A stretch of DNA of 64,000 nt from Anolis sagrei (lineage: Eukaryota > Chordata > Lepidosauria > Squamata > Anolidae), in NCBI RefSeq assembly GCF_037176765.1, contig NC_090034.1, positions 97,921,500 through 97,985,499 of the forward strand. Direction: 5' to 3'. The notes under the pieces are model-generated. The model did not search any database. It saw only the letters and a program-made list of their open reading frames with translations, and was not told the DNA's origin. This document shows positions 44,105-63,990 of this stretch, piece after piece (position 1 is the first letter of the stretch; every line of letters begins with the position of its first letter). The position numbers and the translations under genes are program-made.

Positions 44105-44420
44105 TACAGTGCCATGCATAGCCACAGGGTCTGCATCCATGGCTTCAATCTACCACCACTTGAAAATATTCAAAAAACAAACCTTTATTTTGGTAATATA
44201 TAGGCATTCCCTGTTATTGCCTTCTGCCATTTCACAGATCCTCGGGCTCTTTTTGGCATTTGATTGAACTCTTCACCATTTTGTATAACAGGCACCAATT
44301 CACTTCATCATTGTACATAACGAGATTTGAGCATCCAAGGAATTTGGTTTTTAAGAGGTGGGGCGGGGGGCTGGCTGCAGCAAAACCATGACAGACACAG
44401 AAGGCCCAATGTCTATACCT
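44105..44420. mobile_element. Old Tigger/MER2-like element upstream of gene C
   Basis: Contains 'catagccacagggtctgcat' and 'ccatggcttcaatctaccac', diverged from the copies upstream of A and B. The unit D copy is at 62590-62905. Confidence 0.55.
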
Positions 44421-44499
44421 AATCATGGAAAATCCAAGGTGAAATTAATATGAAGGGCCTAAAAGTAAGTGTACAAATCGAAAGCATCTTTCCAATTAT

Positions 44500-44884
44500 T
44501 TAATTATTGTTGTTGTTGTTGTTGTTGTTGCTTTTGTTGTTATGTTTCTTTCTACCCCACTTTAATTAAAAGTATGACCACATAATTTAAAATATACAAA
44601 TATGCAACCTTAAACATAAAGTATTAAAATGCACAGTACCCCCTGACTTGGCCTTTAAAACCTTCCTTAAAAGTCTGTCTGAATAAAAAGGTTTTAGCCT
44701 GTTGCCAGAAGGTCAGCACGGAGGGGGCCATTCTGACTTCCCTGGGAAGAAGGGAGTTCCAGAGTCAAGGGGCATTTGCCACCAAGAAGAAAGGTCCGCT
44801 CTCCTGTTCCCACCAACCGAGCTTCAGATGGACGTGGGACTAAGAGATGGGGCTCTCCGGAAAATCTCACAGCAGGTTCATACA
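44500..44884 (-). mobile_element. L2 LINE 3' fragment, right edge of the unit C block
   Basis: The minus reading carries the L2 C-terminal wording (SQGSQNGP region, LxLELPSSQGS) and a 3' UTR ending in a TTG run. The match to unit D (62985-63835) stops at about 44884, which marks the end of the duplicated block. Confidence 0.6.
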
Positions 44885-44885
44885 A

Positions 44886-45678
44886 TAATATAATAATAAT
44901 AATAAACCTTTATTTGTACCCCGCTACCATCTCCCGAAGGACTCAGTGCGGCTTACAAGAGGCCGAGCCCAAATACAACAATAAAAACAACAGCAACAAC
45001 AACAATGGAGTAACTCAAAAAACAAAGCAATAACATTAACAACACCTAATGACGCAATTAAAACAATGGCCGGGCCAAATGTAATAATTAAAATTAAAAA
45101 TGCTGGGCATGACAAGGTGAGGAGTTTGGAGGGGGATGGGCATGCAGATATCCTGAATCTCTGATAAAGTGCGTTGGGACATAATGCTAGGAGTTTCCTT
45201 ATTCTGGAAAGTCACACTGGAACAACCACGTTTTCAAACTCCTCCTAAAGATTGCTAGCGACGGGGCCTCTCTGATGTCCTTAGGGAGAGAGTTCCAGAG
45301 TCGAGGGGCCATCACCGAGAAAGCTCAATCCCTCGTCCCCACCAATCGCGCTTGCAATGCCGGTGGGATCGTAAGCAGGGCCTCTCGAGATGAACGAAGA
45401 GGTCATGTGGGTTCGTACACAGAGACACAGGTAGGCGGGTCCCAAACCATTTAGGGCTTTGTAGATAAGCACCTGCACCTTGAATTGGGACCGGAAAATG
45501 AATGGCAGCCAGTGGAGCTCCTTAAACAGGAGGATTGACCTCTCCCAGTAAGGAACACCAGTTAACAACCTGCCCGCTGCCCATTGGACCAATTGGAATT
45601 TCCGGGCCGTTTTCAAGGGCAGCCCCACGTAGAGTGCATTACAGTAGTCGAATCTGGAAGTTACTAAGGCGTGGACTG
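44886..45678 (-). mobile_element. L2 LINE 3' part, first segment (interrupted by the LTR fossil)
   Basis: The minus strand 45628-45281 encodes LPLKTARKFQLVQWAAGRLL and FRSQFKVQVLIYKALNGLGPAYL. The 3' UTR runs to an ATA-rich tail at 44886-44905. The coding sequence continues at 48015-48300 beyond the LTR element. A close relative lies at 61467-62030. Confidence 0.85.
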
Positions 45679-48014
45679 TGAAGATCCCTTACCTTGCCAG
45701 CTGGGGTGGCAGGGCCTAGAAGAGACAGGCTAGGTAGTTTCAGTTTAGAAGGCCTGGCAGGGAGCGGCAGGAGCCATTTTGGTTTAGGGAAAAGCTCCAG
45801 TTCAGAGAGGGGGAGTGGCCTAGGCCTGGGCCAGCCCTGAAACAGCCAGGATTGGTTTGTAGAAGGGGGGCGGAGTTAGCCTGTTGGAGGGAAAGTGAGA
45901 AGCTGCTTTTAGTCAGTGCAGTTCAGTTCTGGTTAGTGTTAGAGTCAGAGTGGGATCAGAGAAGCTTATAGGAGTTCCTGATTAGAATAGGCAATTTGTC
46001 TGAAGTTTGCACAGTGAAGTAGGCTGTGGCAAACTAGTTACAGCTATTTAAGAAAGAAATAGCTGGGTTTTGTAATAGGAACTGTAACCAAGAAAGAACC
46101 ATTCTCTCATGCAACCGTTACGCTTTTAAGAACAAGAACACTTTAATTGTAACAGCCAAGCCTATTCAACTGCATTCGCTTTATTCTGTAACTTTTACTT
46201 CAATAAACTTTTCTTGATATTTTTGAAACTTAAGCCTGAGTCAAGTGCCATTTGTGGAGTTAGCTCCTTTCTTTTTTAATTCAGCCTCACCTGTTTTCCC
46301 TCAAAGAAGCCCTTTTTAAAGACACAGTGTTTGGTGGTCCTAGAAAAGCCTTTCTAGTATCTTTAATTAGCTAGAGGATTCCTGATTCTTTTAGTTTATG
46401 GTGGCAGCGAAGGTTTTAATAAAGAGACATCCCCTCAAGTGTTATCTAGGGGCCTAAGTGGTGTGAATTCCTTATTAAAGGAGGGACAGTTGTGGGATCT
46501 GTTTGCCCTGTCCAGTCATATTGTTTGGCCATAAAGCCTGCCTTTATAATTAGGGGTAGATGGTGGGATTGTGTGATCCCCTGCCCAGATAGCATAAAGG
46601 AGTTATTATAATTTGGTGGCAGCGGTGGGATTGCTTGCCCCCCTGCCCAGACGGTCCTAGTGAGTCTTTATAAGTGGTTTGCAGCGGTGTGGATTCGTGT
46701 AACATCTCAATCCAGAGCATTTTTGTGAGAATCCTGAGGTGAATTTTTGTCAAAACATGACACTAAGAATTACCTCAGTGACAGAACACCTCTAGCGCCA
46801 TTGTACCACACATTAGGCACCATGGCACCACCAAAAACAAAGAAGGGTACTCCTGAAGAACCAGAAAGAGAAGGGGAGACAACTGCTTCTGTAGTTGAGG
46901 AAGCTGAGACCCAAATACAAGAGGGTAGACAAGAACAGATAGCTACCTCTTTGTCAATTGAAAAGCTTAGGCTAGAAATGAGGTTGAGAGAACTTGAGTT
47001 ACAGGCTGAAAGAGAAAAAAGGCAAGCTGAAGAAAGGGAGAAGGAAAGAATGATTGAAATGGAAAGAGAAAGAATGCAAGCTGAGGAGAGGCAGAGAGAA
47101 AGAATGGCTGAAATAGAAATAGAACGTTTAAAACATGATGAGAGAATGGCAGAACTACAATTTAGAGAACATGAGAGAACTCCTAACTTAAGCCAACAGC
47201 AGGACTCTAACATGCAAAGGGTGTTAAAGAACTTTCCCCGTTATGTAAAAGGGGACTGCGTGGAGTCATTTTTGGCTACCTTTGAACGAGCTGCCCATGA
47301 TTTTGAGGTACCCGAAGACAAAATGATGGTGTACCTGAGACCACTGCTTTGTGGGGAACTTAGTGAGGTTTACGCTGATCTGCGAGAGACAGAGAGCGGG
47401 AGTTACCTCATATTTAAAGAAAGGGTGAAGCTGAGGTTTGGCTTGACTCCTGAACAAAGTAGAAAGATGTTCAGGGAGATCAAAAGGAAGCCAGGAGAAA
47501 CCTTTTCACAATTGGGAAGCCGAGTGGAAAAAGCCTTAGAGAGATGGCTGGAAGGAAGTAAAACGACCACTTTTGAGGAGTTAAAACATTTAGTTTGTAT
47601 GGAACAGTTTTATCGACTGATCCCCATACAAATGAGGTGGTTCGTTAAAGACAAGAAGATTAAACAAGTGTCAGATCTCGCGGCTTGGTTGGATGAGATG
47701 GAGCATGACTGGAATGTGAGTCATGGCTCAGGAGCCACCAAGAGACCGAGGGAATGGGTTCCAAAAGAGAAAACTCACGTGGGAAACCAAAATCCTGTCA
47801 GGAGGGACCGCATTCCAGAGATTGCCACAGGAAAACTTGTCTGTTACTTCTGCCATCAAGAGGGTCATAAGAAAACGGCTTGCCTTTATAATTAGGGGTA
47901 GATGGTGGGATTGTGTGACCCCCTGCCCAGATAGCATAAAGGAGTTATTATAATTTGGTGGCAGCGGTGGGATTGCTTGCCCCCCTGCCCAGACGGTCCT
48001 AGTGAGTCTTTATA
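45679..48014 (+). mobile_element. Broken LTR-retrotransposon fossil (Ty3/Gypsy-like, SCAN-type gag)
   Basis: It lies inside an L2 LINE and is flanked by tggac on both sides, a 5-bp target copy. One LTR-like segment begins tgtgaagatccc at 45679, with a polyadenylation hexamer near 46202, and ends around 46.4 kb. A leader follows, then a gag-like region (46747-47895). This has an E/R-rich coiled coil (residues about 60-145), a capsid-like part resembling SCAN/Gmr1 gag, and a zinc knuckle CYFCHQEGHKKTAC. A leader segment of about 120 bp (46551-46672) recurs right after gag (47890-48013). No pol, no envelope and no recognisable second LTR are present, so the element is broken in several major parts. 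It is younger than the L2 that hosts it. Confidence 0.75.
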
Positions 48015-48300
48015 TGGACCACCCTGGTCAGATCCGCCTTCATGAGGTATGGTCGCAGTTGGCACACGAGTCTTAATTGTGCAAAGGCCCTCCCAGCCAC
48101 CGCTGATGCCTGAGCTTCAAGCGACAGTGATGAGTCCAGGAGGACACCCAAACTGCGGACCTGTGACTTCAGGGGGAGTGTAACCCCATCCAGCACAGGT
48201 TGCCACCCTATACCCTGATCCGGTTTACGATCGACCAGGAGGACCTCTGTCTTATCGGGCTTTATCTTCAGCTTGTTCTTTCTCATCCAGACAGCCACAG
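48015..48300 (-). mobile_element. L2 LINE, second segment of the interrupted copy
   Basis: The minus strand encodes RKNKLKIKPDKTEVLLVDRK and LPLKSQVRSLGVLLDSSLSL, the part just before the segment at 44886-45678. Confidence 0.85.
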
Positions 48301-50598
48301 CGATCAGACGTGATATGATTGCTTCCGAACACCACATCTCCTTGCGTCAAGACACACCATCTCCTTGGTTCACTGAGGAGCTGGCTGTGTTGAAACGTGC
48401 GAGGAGGGGGCTAGAGTGCATATGGAGGAAATCCCAGGATGTGTCTGACCAAGCACAGGCTAAAGTCTCACTTAAGGCTTATTCTATGGCTATACGGGCA
48501 GCCAGGGAGTCGTTCACGACTGCTCGTATAGCGTCTGCATCCAACAGGTCTTCAGTAGGGATGGGCGGTTTCGTTTCGTAATTTCGTAATTCATTAAAAA
48601 TTCGTTATTTTTTCATAACGAAGCGATAACGAACCATTCAGGAGCAACTAAAAAACGAAACGAATTTTTAAATTCATTTTGTAATTGTTTCGAATTCGTT
48701 TTGTATTCGTTTCGTTATCGTTTTGAAATTGTTTCGTTATTATTTCTGCATGTCTGGGGCAAGTTTTATAGTTGTTGTTTGTTTAATCAGTGAAAAAAAA
48801 TTATAAATATCACACCACCAGTCAACAACAGAGGGAGAGGGAAGCTTCAGAAGTTCCCCCTGTCCCATTTGGAGTTTTAGCGTATTGCGCAGTTGCGTCC
48901 GCCATTAACGAATCGATTCGTAATTGTTTCGTAATTGTTTCGTATTGTTTTGTGATTTACGAAATTTCATAAATATCGAAATTTTTTTTAAAAAAATTCG
49001 GAATTCTTTTAAAAAACGAAACGCAAAAAACCCCTAAAAACGAATCGATTTTAGAAACAAATTTTACCGTGGTTGCCCAGCCCTAGTCTTCAGAGTTGTT
49101 TCGGGATGTCGGAGAACTCCTTCACCCCCTGTGGTGGAGGAGGCCTTTGATGACCCGACAACCCGGTACTACGAGTTTGCACACTATTTTGCAGACAAAG
49201 TTGCTCAGATACGCCTTGAGCTGGACTCCAATTTCATCACAGTGCCAGAGGAGGTGACCGAGGCATCTGCTTGTTCAATTTTGTGGGATTCCTTTCGACT
49301 TGTTCTTCTTGAGGACATGGAGGAAGTTCTTGGTGCTGTGAGGGCGACCACGTCGGCCCTAGACTCTTGCCCATCGTGGCTAATTAAATCGGCTAAGGGT
49401 GGATTGCTTGATTGGTTTGAGTTGATCATCAATGCATCGTTGGAACAGGGGATTTTTCCATCACGATTAAAACAGGCAGTGGTTCGACCACTCCTGAAGA
49501 AGTCTTCCCTTGACTCCACAGTGCTGAGCAACTACAGGCCAATCTCCAACCTCCCTTTTTTGGGCAAGGTGCTGGAACGGGTGATTGCCTCTCAGCTCCA
49601 GGGTTTTTTGGATGGCATCAATTACCTGGACCAATCACAGTCTGGCTTCAGGCTTGGCCATGGCACCGAGACAGTTTTGGTCGCCTTGGTGGATGACCTC
49701 CGCAGGGAGCTGGACAGGGGGAGTGTGACTGTTGGTTCTCTTGGACATCTCAGTGGCTTTTGATACCATCGATTGTGGTATCCTTCTGGGACGACTCCCC
49801 AGGATGGGCCTTGGGGGCACGGTTCTGTCATGGCTCCAGTCCTTCCTGGAGGGTTGCTCCCAGATGGTGAAGCTGGGAGACGCCTGCTCGCACCCCTGGC
49901 CTTTGACCTGTGGGGTCCCGCAAGGCTCTATTCTGTCTCCCATGCTTTTTAACATCTACATGAAACTGCTGGGAGAGGTCATCCGGAGTTTTGGAGTTAG
50001 GTGCCAGCTCTACGCAGATGACACACAACTCTACTACTCTTTTCCACCTAATTCCAAAGAAGCCCCTCGGGTGCTGGACAAGTGCCTGGCTGCTGTGGCT
50101 GGCTGGATGAGGAAGAACAGGCTGAGGATTAATCCTGACAAGACAGAGGACCTTTTGGTCGATCGTAAACCAGATTGAGGTATAGGGTGGCAACCAGTGC
50201 TGGATGGGGTTGCACTCCCCCTGAAATCACAGGTCCGCAGTTTGGGTGTCCTCCTGTAGCTCAGGCATCAGTGGTGGCTGGGAGGGCCTTTGCACAATTG
50301 AGACTCGTGCGCAAACTGCGACTGTACCTCGTGAAGGCGGATCTGGCCGGGGTGGTCCATGCCTTAGTCACCTCTACATTGGACTACTGTAATGCACTCT
50401 ACATGGGGCTGCCCTTGAAAACGGCCCAAAAATTCCAGTTGGTTTAGCGGGCGGCGGCCAGACTATTAACTGGTGCTCCTTACAGAGAGAGGTCAACCCT
50501 CCTGTTTAAGGAGCTCCATTGGCTGCCATTCATTTTCCGGGCCCAATTCAAGGTGCAGATGCTTACCTACAAAGCCCTAAATGGTTTGGGACCCATCT
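48301..50598 (+). mobile_element. L2 LINE in opposite orientation, 3'-truncated at the duplication junction
   Basis: The plus strand encodes L2 ORF2 from PWFTEELAVLKRARRGLE (near 48360) through NYRPISNLPFLGKVLERVI and CGVPQGSILSPMLFNIYM to the YADD box (50011-50022) and RINPDKTEDLLVDRK. It is split by a hAT element (48556-49085), a frameshift near 49730 and stops near 50178 and 50445. It stops at 'gggacccatctacc' without a 3' UTR; the unit D block begins directly after it. Head-to-head with the L2 at 48015-48300. Confidence 0.87.
48556..49085. mobile_element. hAT-type MITE, 530 bp, TAGGG...CCCTA termini (copy 2)
   Basis: Starts tagggatgggcggtttcg and ends gcccagcccta, with perfect 8-bp duplications gtcttcag (48548-48555, 49086-49093). 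It lies in the L2 and is inverted relative to copies 1 and 3. Confidence 0.9.
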
Positions 50599-51071
50599 AC
50601 CTTCCCTTATATGTAAAATGAAAAAATCAAGGTTCACTTTTGGGATTTTTGGGATTTTATTTTTTTTAATATTTTGAAACCATTGGTAGTTGAAACTGTA
50701 GATATGGAGGGCCAGCTATTACATAGTTGTGGACTTCACAAGGCATCCTCAGTACTTCATAATCAATTAACTATACATATTCAAAAGACTTCAATCTCTT
50801 AGGAATTTTCAGGAGATGGAGATTGCTGGAATGAATCAAAAGTATCCCTGTTACCCAGCTGGGATTTCAGTAGTACCTCAGAACAAGACCTATTCCGGGA
50901 TTGAAATATGGAAACCATAGATAATAGTTGTTGATGTTGCCATCATTAATTTTAAATTTCCCCTGTGTGGCAGAGTCAGTGATCAGAATAATTGCCCTTC
51001 CATCTCCCCGTAGAGTTTGAGACTGCGGATTATACAACAGCCCCAAGCTGAAGAAAAAAGGTATCTTAGAG
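50599..51071 (-). other. 3' flank of gene D, left edge of the duplicated block
   Basis: Matches 32953-33435 beside gene C from 'cccttatatgtaaaatgaa' onward. A minus-strand AATAAA lies within the 'gggattttatttttttt' stretch near 50655. Confidence 0.65.
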
Positions 51072-60025
<8,954 letters not shown>

Positions 60026-60097
60026 GGTGCAGATAGTCCGCTGTCCTTCTCTTTCGGCAGAGTGTAGAACTAGTCTCTTCTGGCTGGGGCTCCATGG

Positions 60098-60106
60098 CCT
60101 TTTATA
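60098..60106 (-). promoter_or_regulatory. TATA box of gene D
   Basis: TATAAAAGG on the minus strand, 73-81 nt before the ATG. Sequence and spacing are the same as in gene C. Confidence 0.65.
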
Positions 60107-60249
60107 GGAACTGCTTGGACACTGCCTTCTGGGTTACATAACTGCACAGAGCAAAAATGTTGCATCTTAGTCCATGACATTGGGAAACAATACTGTTTAT
60201 TAGATTCATGGCTCCAGGGGTGTCTTCCAACTCTATGATTCCATGATAG

Positions 60250-61376
60250 AGTGGGAAGCTTCCCACCGGAGTGGAAATCATCTATCGGACAGATGGCAAG
60301 CTATTCAACCTCAGCAGACTGAAAGCCAAAACCAAGGTTACAACAACATCTGTTATAGAACTCCAGTATGCTGATGACAATGTCGTCTGTGCGCATTCAG
60401 AAGAAGATCTACAAGCCACTCTAAACACCTTCGCAGAAGCATACGAGAAGCTCGGCCTGTCATTGAACATTGAAAAAACCAAGGTGCTTTCCCAGCAGGC
60501 ACCAGCCAATCCCTCTCCAATGCCAGTGATACAGCTTAATGGTGTAACATTAGAAAATGTTGATCATTTCCGCTACCTTGGCAGCCACCTCTCCACCAAA
60601 GTCAACATCGACACCGAAATACAACACCGCCTGAGCTCTGCAAGTGCAGCATTTTCCAGAATGAAGCAGAGAGTGTTTGAGGACCGGGACATCCGTAGGG
60701 AGACCAAGGTGCTTGTTTATAAAGCTATTGTCCTCCCAACCCTGCTCTATGCCTGTGAGACGTGGACTGTCTACAGACGTCACATGCAACTCCTGGAACG
60801 ATTCTATCAGCGCTGCCTCCGGAAAATCCTGCAAATCTCCTGGGAAGACAAGCGGACAAACGTCAGTGTGCTGGAAGAAGCAAAGACCACCAGCATTGAA
60901 GCGATGGTCGTCCAACATCAACTCCGCTGGGCCGGCCACGTTGTCCGGATGCCTGACCACCGTCTCCCAAAGCAGTTGCTCTACTCCGGACTTAAGAACG
61001 GAAAACGGAACGTTGGTGGGCAGGAAAAGAGATTTAAAGATGGGCTCAAAGCCAACCTTAAAAACTCTGACATAGACACTGAGAACTGGGAAGCCCTGGC
61101 CCTTGAGCGCTCCAGCTGGAGGTCAGCTGTGACCAGCAGTGCTGCAGAATTTGAGGAGGCACGAGTGGAGGGTGAAAGAGTGAAACGTGCCAGGAAAAAG
61201 GCGCGTCAAGCCAACCCGACCGGGACCGCCTTCCACCTGGAAACCAATGCCCTCACTGCGGAAGAAGATGCAGAGCAAGAATAGGGCTCCACAGCCACAT
61301 ACGGACCCACAAGGAAATCCATAATGGAAGACCATCTTACTCGTCCAACGAGGGATCGCCTAAGTAAGTAAGTAAA
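60250..61376 (+). mobile_element. Non-LTR LINE 3' part with a C-terminal C2H2 zinc finger, upstream of gene D
   Basis: An open frame of 337 codons (60271-61284) holds LQYADDNVVCAH and the downstream block ending in LRWAGHVVRMPDHRLPKQLL. A neighbouring frame near 61230-61330 reads CPHCGRRCRARIGLHSHIRTH, a C-x2-C-x12-H-x3-H zinc finger, so a frameshift lies near 61215. The tail is TAAG repeats. A perfect 13-bp target copy gattccatgatag flanks it (60237-60249, 61377-61389). It is absent from unit C (43510). It starts only 0.14 kb upstream of the TATA box of gene D. The clade is not certain. Confidence 0.85.
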
Positions 61377-61466
61377 GATTCCATGATAGTTTCCTCCCTG
61401 AAGACTGTGCTGTGGATATGTTCCTACAGACATTCTAAGAGGTCTTAGATGTCTTAACTTTTGTAC

Positions 61467-62030
61467 AATAATAATAATAATAATAATCCTTTATTTGTAC
61501 CCCGCTACCATCTCCCGAAGGACTCAGTGCAGCTTACAAGAGGCGGAGCCCAAATACAACAATAAAACAGCAGCAACAAAAACAACACAATAACTCAAAA
61601 ACAAAGCAATAACAATTAACAACATCCAATGACGCAATTGAAAACAATGACCGAGCCAAATGTAACAACTAAAATTAAAAGTGCTGGGCATGACAAGGTG
61701 GGGTGTTTGGAGGGGGATGGGCATGCAGATATCCTGGATCTCTGATAAAGTGTGTTGGGACATAATGCTAGGAGTTTCCTTATGCTGGAAAGGCACACTG
61801 GAACAACCACATTTTCAAGCTCCTCCTAAAGATTGCTAGTGATGGCGCCTGCCTGCCTGATGTCCTTAGGGAGAGAGTTCCAGAGTTGAGGGGCCACCAC
61901 CGAGAAAGCCCTATCCCTCGTCCACACCAATCGCGCTTGCGATGCAGGTGGGATCATAAGCAGGGCCTCTCCAGATGAACGAAGAGATCGTGTGGGTTCG
62001 TACACAGAAATGTGGTCACGCAGGTAGTCT
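61467..62030 (-). mobile_element. L2 LINE 3' part upstream of gene D
   Basis: Minus-strand L2 C-terminus and 3' UTR ending in an ATA run at 61467-61487. It is very similar to 44886-45450. Unit C has no insertion at the matching place (43598-43605). Confidence 0.82.
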
Positions 62031-62035
62031 GTAAA

Positions 62036-62040
62036 GCTAT

Positions 62041-62079
<39 letters not shown>

Positions 62080-62556
62080 TTTGCAGTATTTATATTCTGC
62101 CCTTCTTACCCTGCAGGGGACTCAGGGCGGATTACAATGTACACATATGGCAAACATTCAGTGCCAAAGACACACAACAGATATAGACAGACAGTCAGAG
62201 GCTATTTAACTTTTTCTGGCCGCCAGGGGAGCTGTCGCTTTCATCGTCCATCTGCAATACTGATGAAATACTTCTGCATTCCCCGCATGCTTTGCTGGAG
62301 TGCTTTGCTGGAGTCTTTTTTTATGGCCTCATAAATTAGATAGATTGGTGCCTGTTATACTTCCCCACACATAAGTGGTACCTAATTTTCCTACTTGACA
62401 GATGCAACTGTCTTTCAGGTTGCAAAGGTCGAAAACAAGCTACACAATTGGTCGGAAGCTCACTCCGACCCGGGCTGGCTTCGAACTCATGACCTTTTGC
62501 TCAGAAGTGATCTTAATGCAGCTGACACTCAGCGAGCTGTGCCACAGTCCCACACT
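62036..62556 (-). mobile_element. tRNA-derived SINE with L2-type tail, upstream of gene D
   Basis: Counterpart of 43607-44066, with a longer TTTA run (62039-62082) and the same B box region (tcatgagttcgaagcc in the minus reading, near 62490). Confidence 0.75.
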
Positions 62557-62589
62557 AATTCCTAAGTAATTTAGGAATTACTTGCTGTA

Positions 62590-62905
62590 TACAGTGCCAC
62601 CCATAGCCACAGGGTCTGCATCCATGGCTTCAATCTACCACCACTTGAAAATATTCAAAAAGCAAATCTTTATTTTGGTAATATATAGATGCTCCCTGTT
62701 ATTGCCTTCTGCCATTTCACAGATCCTCAGGCTCTTTTTGGCATTTGAATGAATTCTTCACCATTTTGTATAACAGGCACCAATTCACTTCATCATTGTA
62801 CATAATGAGATTTGAGCATCCAAGGAATTTGGTTTTTAAGAGGTGGGGGGGGAGGTGGCTGCAGCAAAACCATGACAGACACAGAAGGCCCAATGTCTAT
62901 ACCTA
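62590..62905. mobile_element. Old Tigger/MER2-like element upstream of gene D
   Basis: Counterpart of 44105-44420, with only scattered differences. Confidence 0.55.
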
Positions 62906-62984
62906 ATATTGGAAAATCCAAGGTGAAAATAATATGAAGGGCCTAAAAGTAAGTGTACAAATTAAAAGCATATGTCCAATTATT

Positions 62985-63840
62985 TATTATCACTATCATC
63001 ATTATTATCATTGTTGTAGTAGTTGTTGTTGTTTTTGTTGTTATGTTTCTTTCTACCCCACTTTAATTAAAAGTATGACCACAAAAGTATGACACCTATG
63101 GATGTGAGAGATGAACCATACGGAAGGCTGAGCGAAGGAAGATAGATGCTTTTGAACTGCGGTGCTGGAGGAAAGTTATGAGAGTGCCTTGGACCGCGAG
63201 AAGATCCAACCAGTCCATCCTCCAGGAAATAAAGCCCTCATTGGAGGGAAGGATATTAGAGACAAAGTTGAAGTACTTTGGCCACATCATGAGAAGACAG
63301 GAAAGCTTAGAGAAGAGAATTATGCTGGGGAAAGTGGAAGGTAAAAGGAAGAGGGGCTGACCAAGGGCAAGATGGATGGATGGGATCCTTGAAGTGACTG
63401 GATTGAACTTGAAGGAGCTGGGGGTGGTGACGGCGACAGGGAGCTTTGGTGTGGGCTGGTCCATGAGGTCACGAAGAATCAGAAACGACTCAATGAATGA
63501 ACAACAACATGACCCCATAATTTAAAATATACAAATATGCAAACATTAAACAAAAAGTATTAAAATTCACAGTTAAAATTCATAAAAATATATTCAAGGT
63601 GAAAAACTACAGCACCTCCTGACTTAAAACCTTCTTTAAAAGTCTGTCTGAATAAAAAGGTTTTAGCCTGCTTCCAGAAGGACAGCACAGAGGGAGTCAT
63701 TCTGACTTCCCTGGGAAGAAGGAAGTTCCAGAGTCGAGGGGCATTTGCCACTATGAAGGAAGATTCACTCCCCTGTTCCCACTAAGCCTGAGCTTGAGAT
63801 GGACGTGGGACTGAGAGATGGGCCTCTCTGGAAAATCTCA
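62985..63840 (-). mobile_element. L2 LINE 3' fragment, right edge of the unit D block, split by BovB
   Basis: The minus strand encodes PRLWNFLLPREVRMTPSVLSF (63751-63560). It corresponds to 44500-44884 in unit C and is interrupted by the BovB piece at 63088-63509. Confidence 0.65.
63088..63509 (+). mobile_element. BovB (RTE) LINE 3' fragment
   Basis: The plus strand reads AFELRCWRKVMRVPWTARRS, NQSILQEIKPSLEGR, KLKYFGHIMRRQESLEKRIM and LGKVEGKRKRG, then a TGA. This is the characteristic BovB reverse-transcriptase C-terminus. The end 'caatgaatgaacaacaac' is the BovB 3' terminus. It splits the L2 fragment of unit D; unit C is uninterrupted (near 44573). BovB is known for horizontal spread among squamates and ruminants. 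Confidence 0.9.
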
Positions 63841-63990
63841 CATAGCCTGGACCTGAAAGTCATATAGCCTGGACCTGAAAGAAGGAATGCAAATCAAGGA
63901 GCCCAATGCCTCAGTGAATCTTGAAGGTCTCTTTAGATTTCACACTATCTCTACATGCCCAGAATATGTTTCCAACAAGCAATCACTTAC

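Noticed and set aside
60550-60960. 136-codon open frame antisense to the LINE at 60250-61376
   Set aside because: A shadow of the reverse-transcriptase frame; the plus-strand frame has clear motifs.
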